From Cytophagales bacterium (GTDB taxonomy: Bacteria > Bacteroidota > Bacteroidia > Cytophagales > Cyclobacteriaceae), in the NCBI GenBank assembly GCA_022360015.1, contig JAKSDQ010000061.1, positions 20,891 to 84,890 of the forward strand: 64,000 bases of DNA, given 5' to 3'. A program made the position numbers and the translations under genes. This document shows positions 28,280-37,605 of the stretch, one piece after another (positions within the stretch are counted from its first letter, which is position 1; each line of letters opens with the position of its first letter). The notes under the pieces were generated by a model. The model was not told the DNA's origin. It searched no databases and saw only the letters and a program-made list of their open reading frames with translations.

Positions 28280-29569
28280 TTATCTGTCGCTCGTAAAAAT
28301 TGTCGGATTAAAATTAATCATCAACCATACCCAATTATTGAAAGAGGTGTGATCACCGGGTGTTGCCTTGACAAGCTCCATAGATGCTCCTGCAAACATC
28401 TGGGAATAACCTAAGTTAAAGTTCACATTTTTGTCCGGATTCATGTTAAAAACCAGATCTACTTCCGTACCCAGGTATTTACTTTCCGATTGATCTGCGT
28501 CTGTCGGATTGTATAATTCGGCAGCACTGTTAAATATATGGGTGTTGGCCACCAAAGAACTTTTCGCACCGGTTTTAAACCGGGTCTTTACGTGTACATC
28601 CAGCAGCCCGGCGATATTACCTTGTTGCCCATGTGCATTGCCTACGTAGAAATAATCCATATAGCCATAAAACTTGTGATTGGTGCCGTAAAGCGGATTA
28701 AAGGACTTGTCTTTATTGTCATTAACGGAAGTTCCCGATACATAATCAAAACCCAGGGTCAGTGGTGTGATACCCGTTTTAATTGTCGCATAGGCAGAAA
28801 CCAGAAAGGCACTGACATCCGTATCCGCGCCATTTTTGCCCCCTTGAAAATAAAACTCACCGCCAACATCCAGCCCGGCTACTTTTCCCGAGCCAATCAA
28901 TCCGTAAGTTTGTCTCATTGCTAAAGATGAATCTGAGGCCACCTGTCGCCCATCGTTATGAATAAGCATGGAAAGCTTGGCTCCGGCGAATTTTTTGTGC
29001 AGCCAGGCAAATTGCATGGTTTTGTAATTATTCACCCCGGCATAAAAGGTTTCTGAAAGCTTGGTCGGTTCAAAACCGATCTGGTTGAAAGCCCCTCCGA
29101 CATCCAGGCGGAGATCACTACTATCATTTTTGAAAGAAATAAGGAAGGCGTCATGACTTCTTCCCTGTGCTGCCCAATCCAGATCTCCTAAAAAACGGGC
29201 ATTGTCATAGTCCAAATCCATTCTACCGATTTTAACAGACCATTTGGGATTAAAATGGTAAAGTCCCCAGGCTTCATAAATATTGGTCAGTGTGGGATCC
29301 GATTTGTAGATCTGACTGGTCGACCCCCAGATACGCACATCCTGAAAGTTGATCTTAACCTGAAAGGGGCCAGCCTTATAATCAGCAAATAGCCGGCTTC
29401 TCTGCTCAATGAAAAATGCCGGGTCACGTCCTTCTTCTGTCAGGGTTTTAAAGCCATTTCTAAATTCTGCCCTTGGACGAATTTGGGTTCCGACGATCAA
29501 CTGGGCAAATAGCGCATGGTGGAAAAATAGTATTCCGACCAAAGGCAACAGGGTTTTGACTGGTTTCAT
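28280..29569 (-). CDS. alginate-export-type outer membrane channel linked to nrf genes
   Basis: 429 residues from the ATG at 29569, which is followed by a clear signal peptide (LLPLVGILFFHHALFAQ). The body is a beta-barrel with alternating strands and an early RPRAEFRNGF and FFIEQRSRLFADYKAGPFQ, the pattern of the alginate_exp family. It ends in an aromatic strand (WVWLMINFNPTIF), as outer membrane proteins do. It is the first gene of the nrf unit, 62 bases before nrfH. A channel for nitrite/nitrate or another small anion is possible from context; alginate export is not suggested by any neighbour. Confidence 0.8.
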   Translation of the reverse strand: MKPVKTLLPLVGILFFHHALFAQLIVGTQIRPRAEFRNGFKTLTEEGRDPAFFIEQRSRLFADYKAGPFQVKINFQDVRIWGSTSQIYKSDPTLTNIYEAWGLYHFNPKWSVKIGRMDLDYDNARFLGDLDWAAQGRSHDAFLISFKNDSSDLRLDVGGAFNQIGFEPTKLSETFYAGVNNYKTMQFAWLHKKFAGAKLSMLIHNDGRQVASDSSLAMRQTYGLIGSGKVAGLDVGGEFYFQGGKNGADTDVSAFLVSAYATIKTGITPLTLGFDYVSGTSVNDNKDKSFNPLYGTNHKFYGYMDYFYVGNAHGQQGNIAGLLDVHVKTRFKTGAKSSLVANTHIFNSAAELYNPTDADQSESKYLGTEVDLVFNMNPDKNVNFNLGYSQMFAGASMELVKATPGDHTSFNNWVWLMINFNPTIFTSDR

Positions 29570-29728
29570 GGTGTTTTTATTAGGTTTAATTGAATCGGTT
29601 ATGGGATGGTTTAAGGCCAACTTCGCCAGCCAATCATTGACGGCATTCCTTCACTGGTAACCACTTCAGGAAACTATCGAAATTTTGTTTAGCATCCAAT
29701 TTATCGTAGTGATCAAATTTGGTCAGGC

Positions 29729-29747
29729 AAACAAAATTATTTTGTTT
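29729..29747. promoter_or_regulatory. perfect 19-base palindrome between nrf unit and ceramidase gene
   Basis: The sequence aaacaaaattattttgttt has nine-base arms around one base. It lies in the 227-base divergent gap. Read on the minus strand it holds TAATTTTG, an exact match to the Bacteroidota -7 element TAnnTTTG, so it may be both a promoter element for the nrf unit and an operator. No good -33 element is evident for the minus direction. Confidence 0.4.
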
Positions 29748-29796
29748 TAATTTGAAACAGCTTTCAATATTTTTGTTTTTTGGCATTCAGTGAACA

Positions 29797-31194
29797 ATGA
29801 TTAAAAAAATTTTAAAGGTTCTTTTTGTAATCGTTATACTGATTACAGTCTTTCTTTTCTGGGCATTAAAAAATGTAGACAATACGCCCTACCTTCAATC
29901 AGATTATTATTCCTCCACCAAGTTACGATTAGACAGCATTGTTTCGGATCTTGGTATTTCCGGAGGGCGCGTCCGGATAGGCCTGAGCAAGAACAGTATC
30001 ACACCCGTATTGTTGGGAGATATGGACGATCCTTCCGCAGGAAAATTTGTGGTAGTACCTTTGTCAGGTTACGGAGGCAGAAAAGGAGCACCGGCTACCG
30101 GAATTCATGACAGCTTGTTTGTTAAAGCCATCGCCATCGAAGTTAATGAGAAAATCATGGTTTTTGTTGGCTCGGATTTATTAATCATGCCACCGGATGT
30201 AAGCAACCTGTCGGACAAGACGGTTGCTGAAAAAACAGGGTTAACGCGGGAAAACATATTTTACTCTGCAACACATACGCATTCAGGGCCGGGAGCCTGG
30301 TCCGGCGGTGCTGTTGGAGAGATGTTTGCCGGTGAATTTAATCCAAATGTTGTTGCCTGGCTCTCCCGGCAGGTTTCCAAAACAATTATTGAGGCGGTCG
30401 AAAACCTGAAGCCTGGAAAGATTGGCATAGGAAATTTCCGCGCCAGGGAATTTGTGAAAAACCGGCTTGTAGGTGATGAAGGTGCTGTGAACGATGATTT
30501 TTTAATGATTGTCGCCGAACAGCCTGGCGAAAAAAAGGTGATAATGGGTTCGTATGATGCCCATGCCACCACCCTGGGTGACTCGAATATGGAGATCAGT
30601 GCCGATTATCCCGGATACTGGCAGCGAAAACTGGAGGCCAACGGATTTGATATGGCCGTGTTTTTTGCCGGAAGCGTTGGAAGTCATGGCTATCGAAGCA
30701 AAGGCGAAGGGTTTGAAAAACCGAAGTACATGGGGGAAGCCCTGGCAGACAGTACGATTAAATATGCACAAAAAATCACTACAAAAGATAGTACAGTGGC
30801 TGCCGCTCTCACCCTTAAAATCGATTATCCGGAATTTCAGATTCGTGTATCAGATGGACTGCGCTTAAATCCGGTGATTGCCCGGAGATTATTTCCTGAG
30901 GTTGGGGATGTTTTTTTACAAACCATCCGCCTCGACAGCCTGATTTGGACCACTACACCCTGTGACTTTAGCGGGGAAACAGCAATTACCATTAAAAATG
31001 CCATGCATATAAAAGGCTTCCGGGCCATGGTCACAAGCTTTAATGGCGCCTACACGGGTTATGTTATCCCCTGTAAATATTATCATCTCAACGAATACGA
31101 GTCAAGAATGATGAATTGGTTTGGGCCGGGATACAATCCATTTATCAATCATATGGTTGGGGAATTGACCGAAAAAGTATCCTCATCCCAATAA
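29797..31194 (+). CDS. neutral/alkaline ceramidase-like exported hydrolase
   Basis: A 465-residue protein with an N-terminal membrane/signal anchor (VLFVIVILITVFLFWAL). It matches the N-terminal catalytic domain of neutral ceramidases: GYGGRKGAPATGIHD, then FYSATHTHSGPGAW at about 155-168, which supplies zinc-binding His residues in the family, and later GSYDAHATTLGDSN. It would hydrolyse ceramide-like N-acyl lipids outside the cytoplasm. It lacks the C-terminal Ig-like domain of long bacterial enzymes, so the substrate may differ. It is alone on the plus strand, convergent with the gene after it. Confidence 0.8.
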   Translation: MIKKILKVLFVIVILITVFLFWALKNVDNTPYLQSDYYSSTKLRLDSIVSDLGISGGRVRIGLSKNSITPVLLGDMDDPSAGKFVVVPLSGYGGRKGAPATGIHDSLFVKAIAIEVNEKIMVFVGSDLLIMPPDVSNLSDKTVAEKTGLTRENIFYSATHTHSGPGAWSGGAVGEMFAGEFNPNVVAWLSRQVSKTIIEAVENLKPGKIGIGNFRAREFVKNRLVGDEGAVNDDFLMIVAEQPGEKKVIMGSYDAHATTLGDSNMEISADYPGYWQRKLEANGFDMAVFFAGSVGSHGYRSKGEGFEKPKYMGEALADSTIKYAQKITTKDSTVAAALTLKIDYPEFQIRVSDGLRLNPVIARRLFPEVGDVFLQTIRLDSLIWTTTPCDFSGETAITIKNAMHIKGFRAMVTSFNGAYTGYVIPCKYYHLNEYESRMMNWFGPGYNPFINHMVGELTEKVSSSQ

Positions 31195-31213
31195 ACATGG
31201 CCGGCTAATCCAA

Positions 31214-31675
31214 TTATAAAACCTGAACACTATCGCCCACAAACATCCTGGTGCTTTGGACAAATTCTTCCCCATTGGGAACAACAACCTTATTTTTTTT
31301 GGCAAGTATCACCATATTCTGTGTAAGCTCATCATCATATCCCTTCAGCTCAGGTTTCCCATTTTTGAAACTGTCACCCGTAATAAATAAAAGTGCCCCA
31401 TCGTGCACTAGCTCATCAGGCACCAGCATTGTTAATTGATGCTTCCGGACAAACTCTCTCCATTGCCGGGAGGTAAGTATCAAATCATAGGCCGTTACTG
31501 ACTCGTCACCGGTTTGGTAAGATTCTATAACATGCCATTGAAAATTATCATCATTGTTTACATAGCTTTGCAAAGCTTTTTCCGCCGTAACCGGGACCTC
31601 TTTTTTCGAGGTACAGTGATTAAAAGATAAAAAAGAGGTGATTGTCAGCATAAGGTAAGTGCCTTTTTTTTTCAT
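31214..31675 (-). pseudogene. N-terminal fragment of a PhoPQ-activated pathogenicity-related (PqaA-type) protein
   Basis: 153 residues from the ATG at 31675 (a TTG at 31753 is an unlikely earlier start). After a signal-like N-terminus with a Cys at about residue 22, it has ALQSYVNNDDNFQWHVIESY, AYDLILTSRQWREF and HDGALLFITGDS, the pattern of the PhoPQ-related family N-terminus. Full members are about 450 residues with an alpha/beta-hydrolase core; that core and its catalytic residues are absent here. No matching continuation is visible downstream, which runs into the ceramidase gene end. It is probably a remnant, or a short stand-alone lipoprotein. Confidence 0.6.
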
Positions 31676-32118
31676 TTTCTTGTTTTTAAAAATTTGATGC
31701 CGATGGGTTTTCCCGAATGAGGTCCAGTGCTTCTTGAATCGCAACGTTTTCAACGATAGATAAAGCCTGATCTGCTTATAGAAAGAAAACAGGGACCATT
31801 CGAAATACTTTGTTGAGCATGGCAGATAAAAGATTGTATGATTGTTTCAGCGGTAAAAATTTACTTGTGATTACGGCATTGGTACAAACATTTTTAATAA
31901 TTAATTAAATAAGTGGCCGACAGGCTATTTAACTACACGAAAATTTCTATTTATTTCCTGCGCTTTACCTTTATCAGGCCAAAAACAGACAAGGAAAAAA
32001 GCAATGCCCACAGAAACTATTTACACCAGTGTCCTTGCTATGTGCCCTTAACCCGGAGATGGCCAGCTACTGAAGATTTGGGTATCTCATTACTGGCAGT
32101 TTTCGTGTCCGAATGACT
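31676..32118. other. intergenic stretch with no supported gene
   Basis: About 440 bases between the PhoPQ-related fragment and the sulfatase stop. It is AT-rich with short frames only; the longest plus-strand frame (31913-32116) has no recognisable domain. It should hold the promoter of the fragment and the transcript end of the plus-strand side, but I see no convincing hairpin or motif. Confidence 0.5.
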
Positions 32119-33555
32119 TTAAAAAAGTTCCCGCTTGTCTTTTTTTCTTTGTTTCACAAACATATCATGAAGCAGTTCCACCTTTTCCGGGTGTTTCGAT
32201 GCTAAATTTTCTGACTCCATCGGATCTTCCCCAAGGTGGTACAGCTCCCAATCTTCAGGGCTATCCGGCTCTTCCAGGTCGTATTTCACGATTTTATAGT
32301 CTTCGTAGTAAAGGGCCCACCGATTGGTGCGCGTATGCCAAATCCAATACAAGTCACGTGATTCCAGGGATTTATCCTCGAAAAGCACCGGGCTAATGTC
32401 CACACCGTCAAGATCATATTGTCCCACTTGCGTGAAATTAATCAAGCTGGCAAGCGTCGGGAACCAATCGATGATATGCAACGGTTCGGATATTCTTTTG
32501 GGTGGCAACGTACCGGGCCAGTTGGCGAATCCAGGCACATGTATGCCTCCTTCCCAAACATCCTTTTTGGAACCTCTCATAGGAATGGGTTGGTTGAAGC
32601 CAGTTAAATGCAGGTCGTCCGGATAGGCATTTCCACCCCAGTTTACCTGAGGGCCGTTATCCGATGAAAACAGTATCAACGTATTTTTTCGCTGCCCGCT
32701 TTCATCCAAAGCCTTAATGACTTGTCCGATGGCATCGTCAAGATGATTCACAGCAGCGAGGAACAATCGCTTTTCCGGATCCGGTTCTTTTTGAATGATT
32801 CCTCGAGGATCATTAAACCATTTTATTTTGTCCTCATTCAACCAACGGCCGGGGTTTTCAGGATCCAATTGTGTGGGTATGTCGACAAAAGTTCCCCTTT
32901 CATCAAGCGGCGTATGAGGCGCATGGAAGGCCAGGTACAAAAAGAAAGGATCATTACCCTGGTTGCCGATGATTCGTTTAGCCTCTTCAGCGACAAGATC
33001 CGTGGCATGCACGCCATTATCGCTGCCTCCAATCAGTTTAAGGTTCCGGTGCCAGGTGTTTTCGTACGTACCTTCCCGGTAGCGGTGGTTATACATGCCT
33101 ACCGCCCCGGCCAAAGATCCGTAACTTTCGTCAAAACCAAAATGATTGGGGCCGTGGTCTATGGAAGAGCCCATGTGCCATTTTCCACTTAGATAAGTCT
33201 TATATCCGGCTGCCTTGAACATACTGGCCAATGTTGGGGTTCCCTTCGAAAAAACAGTATCGTTACTTGCCTGGAGTCCGGCTGTCCCAAAACGCCCCGG
33301 ATAACGTCCCGTAAAGGCAGCCACGCGCGTCGGGGTACATTGAGGCATGGTGTAGTGCCGCTCAAAAGTGACACCTTCCGCAGCAAGCCTGTCAAGATTT
33401 GGCGTGTACACATTTTCCGGGTTATTGTACCCAATGTCGCCCCATCCCATGTCGTCAACCAGTATGACCACAACATTTGGTTTTTCCGGCGACTTTTTTC
33501 CCCCGCATGAAGAAACCAGCAATAGAACAGCCACTATAATTCCTATGTTTTTCAT
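32119..33555 (-). CDS. S1-family sulfatase lipoprotein
   Basis: 478 residues from the ATG at 33555; a GTG at 33570 would add five. The N-terminus has a lipoprotein signal with VSSCGG. The sulfatase domain begins NVVVILVDDMGWGDIGY with metal-binding Asp pair, and the active-site motif CTPTR at about 72-76 holds the Cys that is matured to formylglycine. LSGKWHMG and FSSDNGPQ are further family blocks. It removes sulfate esters from glycans at the cell surface or in the periplasm. The exact glycan cannot be named. It is transcribed alone; no maturation enzyme gene is in the window. Confidence 0.92.
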   Translation of the reverse strand: MKNIGIIVAVLLLVSSCGGKKSPEKPNVVVILVDDMGWGDIGYNNPENVYTPNLDRLAAEGVTFERHYTMPQCTPTRVAAFTGRYPGRFGTAGLQASNDTVFSKGTPTLASMFKAAGYKTYLSGKWHMGSSIDHGPNHFGFDESYGSLAGAVGMYNHRYREGTYENTWHRNLKLIGGSDNGVHATDLVAEEAKRIIGNQGNDPFFLYLAFHAPHTPLDERGTFVDIPTQLDPENPGRWLNEDKIKWFNDPRGIIQKEPDPEKRLFLAAVNHLDDAIGQVIKALDESGQRKNTLILFSSDNGPQVNWGGNAYPDDLHLTGFNQPIPMRGSKKDVWEGGIHVPGFANWPGTLPPKRISEPLHIIDWFPTLASLINFTQVGQYDLDGVDISPVLFEDKSLESRDLYWIWHTRTNRWALYYEDYKIVKYDLEEPDSPEDWELYHLGEDPMESENLASKHPEKVELLHDMFVKQRKKDKRELF

Positions 33556-34122
33556 AATTTTTTTAGACACAACCTGCCAGCATCCACTTTTTTGCCTCTC
33601 TCCTCCTTCAATGTTGTTTAAATGCCAGCTTTAACTCCTTTACTTCCTGCTTCTTTCCAATAAATAGCATGCATAACAGTGCGTGTTTTGAAAGTATAAA
33701 AATTATTTCCTTTTTCAAAGCCAAACCTTGCCGCTAAGATGGCTATACCGCCCTGTCGATATAGTGCCACAGCCTGGAACACAGAGGGAGTCGGTACAAT
33801 CTGTTCAAGGTAAAATATTTTACAATGGAAAATTTACAATTAACAGTTGACAATGGACAATTATTTTATGGTGGCACCCTTGGGGCGGCGATTATGAAAT
33901 CATCGCATCCTCTTATTAGTAAGGCTATCGGATAGGGTAGGTAAGTGTCTCGTGGGTGTTGGATAACTTTTACCGCCATTGATCTGTTTTGAGGAAAATT
34001 GTTTCTATATTACCTTTTTGTAAGAGGATAGCAATTCATCTTCACGCATAAAACCCAGTCGGGGCTTTGCCGAAAAGCGGGACTGTAATAAAAGGGTAAC
34101 ACCATAAAGAACCTCAAATAAA
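33556..34122. other. divergent intergenic region between sulfatase and chitinase genes
   Basis: About 570 bases with no supported coding frame. It includes a short direct-repeat-like stretch around 33830-33865 (acaatggaaaat, acaattaacag, acaatggacaat), of a kind common between genes in this phylum, and a promoter candidate for the chitinase gene near 33988-34018. Confidence 0.5.
33988..34018 (+). promoter_or_regulatory. candidate Bacteroidota promoter of the chitinase gene
   Basis: TTTG at 33988-33991 is followed after 19 bases by TACCTTTT at 34011-34018, which matches seven of eight positions of the Bacteroidota -7 element TAnnTTTG at the preferred spacing to the -33 element. The start codon of the chitinase gene is about 105 bases further on. 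Confidence 0.4.
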
Positions 34123-35316
34123 ATGATTAGAAACTGCATTTTTTTATTCCTGGCATGGCTGTTTTTCTGTTGCTCTCCTAACCGGAAAGCGTCGGACAAA
34201 CAAGAAAGGCCCTTTGCCGTCATGGCCTATTATGTCCCTGAAAAGGATTATCACCCGGACCAACTGCCTTTGGATAAGTTGACCCACATCATCTTCTCAT
34301 TTACCCATGTTATTGATGGACAAATGAATTTCAGCAACGAAAAGGCAGCGGAAAAATTAAAATTGCTCGTAGCGCAGAAAAAGAACCACCCCCACTTAAA
34401 AGTTATGATTGCCTGCGGTGGCTGGGGGGCCGATGGTTTTTCGGATATGGCGCATACGGAAGAAAACAGAACCAAGTTCGTCAATAGCGCCATCAGGTTT
34501 ATTGAAGCCTATCGACTGGATGGACTGGATATTGACTGGGAGTATCCGGGCATTCCGGCCGCCGGGATAAAGCACAGAAAAGAAGATAAAGAAAACTTCA
34601 CTTTACTCATGAAAGCCCTGAGGGAGGAAATGAATAGCCTGGACCGGCCGCAGGTTCTCACATTTGCGGCAGCCGGGTGGAAACGTTATTACAAGCATAT
34701 CGAGGTGCCGGAAGTGATGAAGTATGTGGATTTTATTAATGTGATGACTTATGATCAAATTGTGGCTACCTCACCTTACACCGGGCATCACACCGCTTTG
34801 GGTTGGATCACGGAGGAAGATATTGAAAAATATCCATATGGGAAATACATGGCAGATAGAAAAGAAGCAATGGCTAAGCGGGGATATACCTGGGAGCCCC
34901 GGTCCGTGGAAAGGATTGTATCATTCTGTATCGACCAGGGAATTAAACCTGGGCAGATTGTCATTGGCGCGGCCTTCTACGGCCGTGCCTGGAAGGGAGT
35001 GCATCCGGAACAGCATGGATTGTACCAACCGAATGGAGGTTCCTACATAGGATGGAGTGCATACCATCAGATCAGGGAGGAATTTGAAGGAAAAAATGGC
35101 TTTCAACGACACTGGGACCCTGTTGCCAAAGCCCCTTTTTTGTATCATGCTGAAGATAGCCTATTCATTTCTTATGATGACACCGTATCGGTCAGGTTAA
35201 AAACCCAATATGCCCGGGATCAAAAACTGGGGGGTATCATGTTTTGGGAATTAGGCAATGACACCAAAGACGATAACAGTCTGCTGGATGCGATTTACAA
35301 AGCTTCCAATCTATGA
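34123..35316 (+). CDS. GH18 chitinase-type lipoprotein
   Basis: A 397-residue glycoside hydrolase family 18 enzyme. It has a lipoprotein-type N-terminus (LAWLFFCCS). The catalytic motif DGLDIDWEYPG lies at about residues 132-142, with the acid/base Glu at about 140. Other family blocks are KVMIACGGWG, INVMTYDQI and GAAFYGRAWKGV, and a final GGIMFWELGND with the substrate-binding Trp. It cleaves chitin or another beta-1,4 GlcNAc polymer at the cell surface. It is a single gene with a terminator-like repeat after it and a promoter candidate before it. Confidence 0.94.
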   Translation: MIRNCIFLFLAWLFFCCSPNRKASDKQERPFAVMAYYVPEKDYHPDQLPLDKLTHIIFSFTHVIDGQMNFSNEKAAEKLKLLVAQKKNHPHLKVMIACGGWGADGFSDMAHTEENRTKFVNSAIRFIEAYRLDGLDIDWEYPGIPAAGIKHRKEDKENFTLLMKALREEMNSLDRPQVLTFAAAGWKRYYKHIEVPEVMKYVDFINVMTYDQIVATSPYTGHHTALGWITEEDIEKYPYGKYMADRKEAMAKRGYTWEPRSVERIVSFCIDQGIKPGQIVIGAAFYGRAWKGVHPEQHGLYQPNGGSYIGWSAYHQIREEFEGKNGFQRHWDPVAKAPFLYHAEDSLFISYDDTVSVRLKTQYARDQKLGGIMFWELGNDTKDDNSLLDAIYKASNL

Positions 35317-35317
35317 G

Positions 35318-35351
35318 AACAGGTCAATTTTTTTAGATTATTAGACCTGTT
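35318..35351 (+). terminator. inverted repeat after the chitinase gene
   Basis: Arms aacaggtc and gacctgtt flank an 18-base AT-rich loop that includes a run of seven T. It begins just after the chitinase stop. The stem is eight bases and no strong T-tract follows it, so it is a weak terminator candidate. Confidence 0.35.
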
Positions 35352-35546
35352 TATCCGGTATATGCCATTATTTTTTTAAATTGCGAGGCAAACGGTGCAT
35401 CGGGCGATCAGAATATTGCAGCGTTTTAAAGGGGCATACCGGATTTTGAAGGCCTGAAACCATGTTTTGAACACTACACAAGTCCCGTGGCACCTGGATG
35501 GTCCTACAGAAAACCAAAACCATCGGCGGCCAGGTTTTCATAATGG

Positions 35547-35753
35547 ATGGGTATTTATCATTCCAGGTACATTGTCAGTGAATTGGCTCCCAGGCTTGCA
35601 TTCAATGCCATCAGGCTATGTGGAGGAAGTGGTATTGCCAAAAGTCTCCCGTTAGAGCGTTTTTACCGGGATGCCCGCTGCGCAGGTTTAATGCCGGCCA
35701 CCAGCGACGAATGTTTGCTTTACGCCGGTAAATCCGCTTGGGGTTTGACTTAA
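35547..35753 (+). pseudogene. C-terminal remnant of an acyl-CoA dehydrogenase
   Basis: A frame of about 68 residues reads RYIVSELAPRLAFNAIRLCG, then LERFYRDARCAGLMPATSDE and a natural-looking end LLYAGKSAWGLT. This is the conserved C-terminal helix region of acyl-CoA dehydrogenase family proteins, which are normally about 380-550 residues. A TAA lies immediately upstream in the same frame, and the FAD-binding and catalytic parts are missing on both strands nearby. It is therefore the tail left after deletion of a full gene. The rest of the 35352-35827 gap holds no other supported gene. Confidence 0.7.
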
Positions 35754-35827
35754 CCCAAATCAGAGAGATTTATTGGTAGCAGCACTCAAATCAATTGTTG
35801 AATGCCAAAATTTTGAATCTGAGCCTT

Positions 35828-36763
35828 TTATTCGCGACCGGGAACTTCTGCATTTTTAGCCATGGCGCAGTAATTGAAGAAACCCGATTGCATCAGGTCG
35901 TGATAAAGGCGGGTGGTATCTTTAACGGACTTCAGGGGCAGCCTTACAGGTCCGCAATCCACCCCTACCAACTTCATAATCGCTTTTCCTCCCACCACTC
36001 CCCCACCATGCCTGATCAGCACCCTGACAAATTCCATGACCTGGCGTTGTAAAAAACCCGCCTGCTCTGTATTACCATTTTTAAAAGCATCGATTATTTG
36101 GTTGAATAATGGTGCCATGAAATTGTAAGTGCTTCCAACAGCCCCTTTAGCCCCCAGGCACAAGGCGCCCAACAGGATCTCATCCCTTCCGAAAAGCATG
36201 TCATACCTTTTTTCCTTGTATCCTAAGCACAATCCAAAATCCATCAGGTTCTCATGGGTGAATTTAATTCCGGCAAAATTGGGAATCCTCCCTTTGACCT
36301 GTTCAAGAAAGTCCACCATTCCGAAGTTTACCCCTGTCATAGCAGGTATGTGGTAAAAGTAAAATGGCACAACCGGTGCTTCCGAAGCAATGTCCGCACA
36401 ATAACCGATGAGGTCAACAACCTCCGCCGGTTTAAAGAAGCTAGGAGCAATTACACTGATGGCATCGGCCCCGGCTTCCTGAGCATGTTTTGCCAGCCGC
36501 TTACTCTCCTTGAGACTGTTATGGCCTACCTGCACAATTACACGAAAATCTGTCAATCCAAGACAGGTCCATGCTTCAGTTACCTTCATTCTTTCCCCTA
36601 CCGTCAGTGAGGTACTTTCACCGGTTGTACCACATACAAAAGTGCCTTTTACACCATTAGCCTGAAGGAAAGCAGCATAGGATTTTACAACCTTCAAATT
36701 CAATTCTCCCTTCGCATCCATCGGGGTATAAGCAGCCGCAATAAGTCCTTTAATTTTTGACAT
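35828..36763 (-). CDS. nanA: N-acetylneuraminate lyase (DHDPS superfamily)
   Basis: 311 residues from the ATG at 36763 (a TTG eight codons earlier is unlikely). It has the class I aldolase barrel with GTFVCGTTGES near the N-terminus, the catalytic Tyr in FYFYHIPAMTGV at about 138, and the Schiff-base Lys in AGIKFTHENL at about 167. LCLGAKGAVGSTYNF follows. This set fits neuraminate lyase rather than dihydrodipicolinate synthase. It splits sialic acid into N-acetylmannosamine and pyruvate. It is the last gene of the sialic-acid-type unit; NanE and NanK genes are not in the window. Confidence 0.82.
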   Translation of the reverse strand: MSKIKGLIAAAYTPMDAKGELNLKVVKSYAAFLQANGVKGTFVCGTTGESTSLTVGERMKVTEAWTCLGLTDFRVIVQVGHNSLKESKRLAKHAQEAGADAISVIAPSFFKPAEVVDLIGYCADIASEAPVVPFYFYHIPAMTGVNFGMVDFLEQVKGRIPNFAGIKFTHENLMDFGLCLGYKEKRYDMLFGRDEILLGALCLGAKGAVGSTYNFMAPLFNQIIDAFKNGNTEQAGFLQRQVMEFVRVLIRHGGGVVGGKAIMKLVGVDCGPVRLPLKSVKDTTRLYHDLMQSGFFNYCAMAKNAEVPGRE

Positions 36764-36792
36764 AAAATAACATTTGATATACAACAATCCCG

Positions 36793-37578
36793 CTATAAAG
36801 AAGCCTCATATTCCACCACCTCCGGAAACCTCGATGAGCCTTTTAAAAGTTTGCCTAACCTTGGTCGGCGTTGATTGTAAACCTCCACCGCATCGGCATC
36901 CGCATAACGCAGAAAGAGTATTCGGCGATCCCTGACTTTTGAAAAATTTCCTCTCGACTGGTGTAACATCCAGCAATGAAATATCAAAGTCTCCCCGGCC
37001 TTCATCTCAACCGGAATAGCTTTTGATTCGTCTACCTCAAGGTCAATGGATACTTGCCGTGCTTTACTTTCGGCATTCATGATATGGCTAACGTCTATCT
37101 GGCCTTTTTTGTGGCTCTCGGGTATAATCCTCAAACATCCGTTCTCCTCGTCCACATCTTCAAGCGCAGTGAGCACGGTGATCGTATTATAAGGATCCAA
37201 CTCTCCATACCCGTTATCCTGATGCCAACCAAAGGATTTGGTATTGCCCCGCATTTTAAACGTGAGCTGGGAAGTTACCCCCTTAATATTAGGGCCTATC
37301 AATTGGACCATTTTATCCACCACTGGGCCCCGGAAGTAAAACTCCCTGACGATTTCCGATCTTTTATGAATATCCACCAATAAGGAGTTTTGAAGCCAGG
37401 TATTGTTAGGATCAAATGCCTCTTTTTCGGCCTCCCAGGACTCCATGGCCTGGGCCAGCATCATCTTCAGGCCAGCGGGTGTAAGGGTTTTACCAACGTT
37501 TAAATACCCCTGATCGTTGTAACAATGAATCTGCTTCCGGGTAAGTGCTTTGAAAATGAATAAATCATTGGTGTTCAT
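36793..37578 (-). CDS. phytanoyl-CoA dioxygenase (PhyH) family protein
   Basis: 261 residues from the ATG at 37578. It has the Fe(II)/2-oxoglutarate oxygenase pattern: the HxD pair in FGWHQDNGYGELDPYN at about 118-120, a distal His in FHCWMLHQSRGNFS at about 204, and an RRILFLRY basic strand for 2-oxoglutarate. ALEDVDEENGCLRIIPESH is typical of PhyH proteins. The substrate is not known. Its place between the lyase and symporter genes suggests an oxidative step on a modified sugar or an attached group. The gaps of 27-29 bases make it part of the same transcript. Confidence 0.85.
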   Translation of the reverse strand: MNTNDLFIFKALTRKQIHCYNDQGYLNVGKTLTPAGLKMMLAQAMESWEAEKEAFDPNNTWLQNSLLVDIHKRSEIVREFYFRGPVVDKMVQLIGPNIKGVTSQLTFKMRGNTKSFGWHQDNGYGELDPYNTITVLTALEDVDEENGCLRIIPESHKKGQIDVSHIMNAESKARQVSIDLEVDESKAIPVEMKAGETLIFHCWMLHQSRGNFSKVRDRRILFLRYADADAVEVYNQRRPRLGKLLKGSSRFPEVVEYEASL

Positions 37579-37605
37579 AATCTTGTACTTTATCAATTAA
37601 CAATA

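Noticed and set aside
31913..32116. 67-residue plus-strand frame in the gap
   Set aside because: No start context, no domain, low-information sequence.
32119..35316. Treating sulfatase, chitinase and the SusCD genes as one glycan locus
   Set aside because: They are on different strands, separated by gaps over 500 bases, a terminator-like repeat and a pseudogene.
35828..36763. Dihydrodipicolinate synthase (lysine synthesis)
   Set aside because: The YHIPAMTGV and GIKFTHENL motifs and sialidase/symporter neighbours favour neuraminate lyase.
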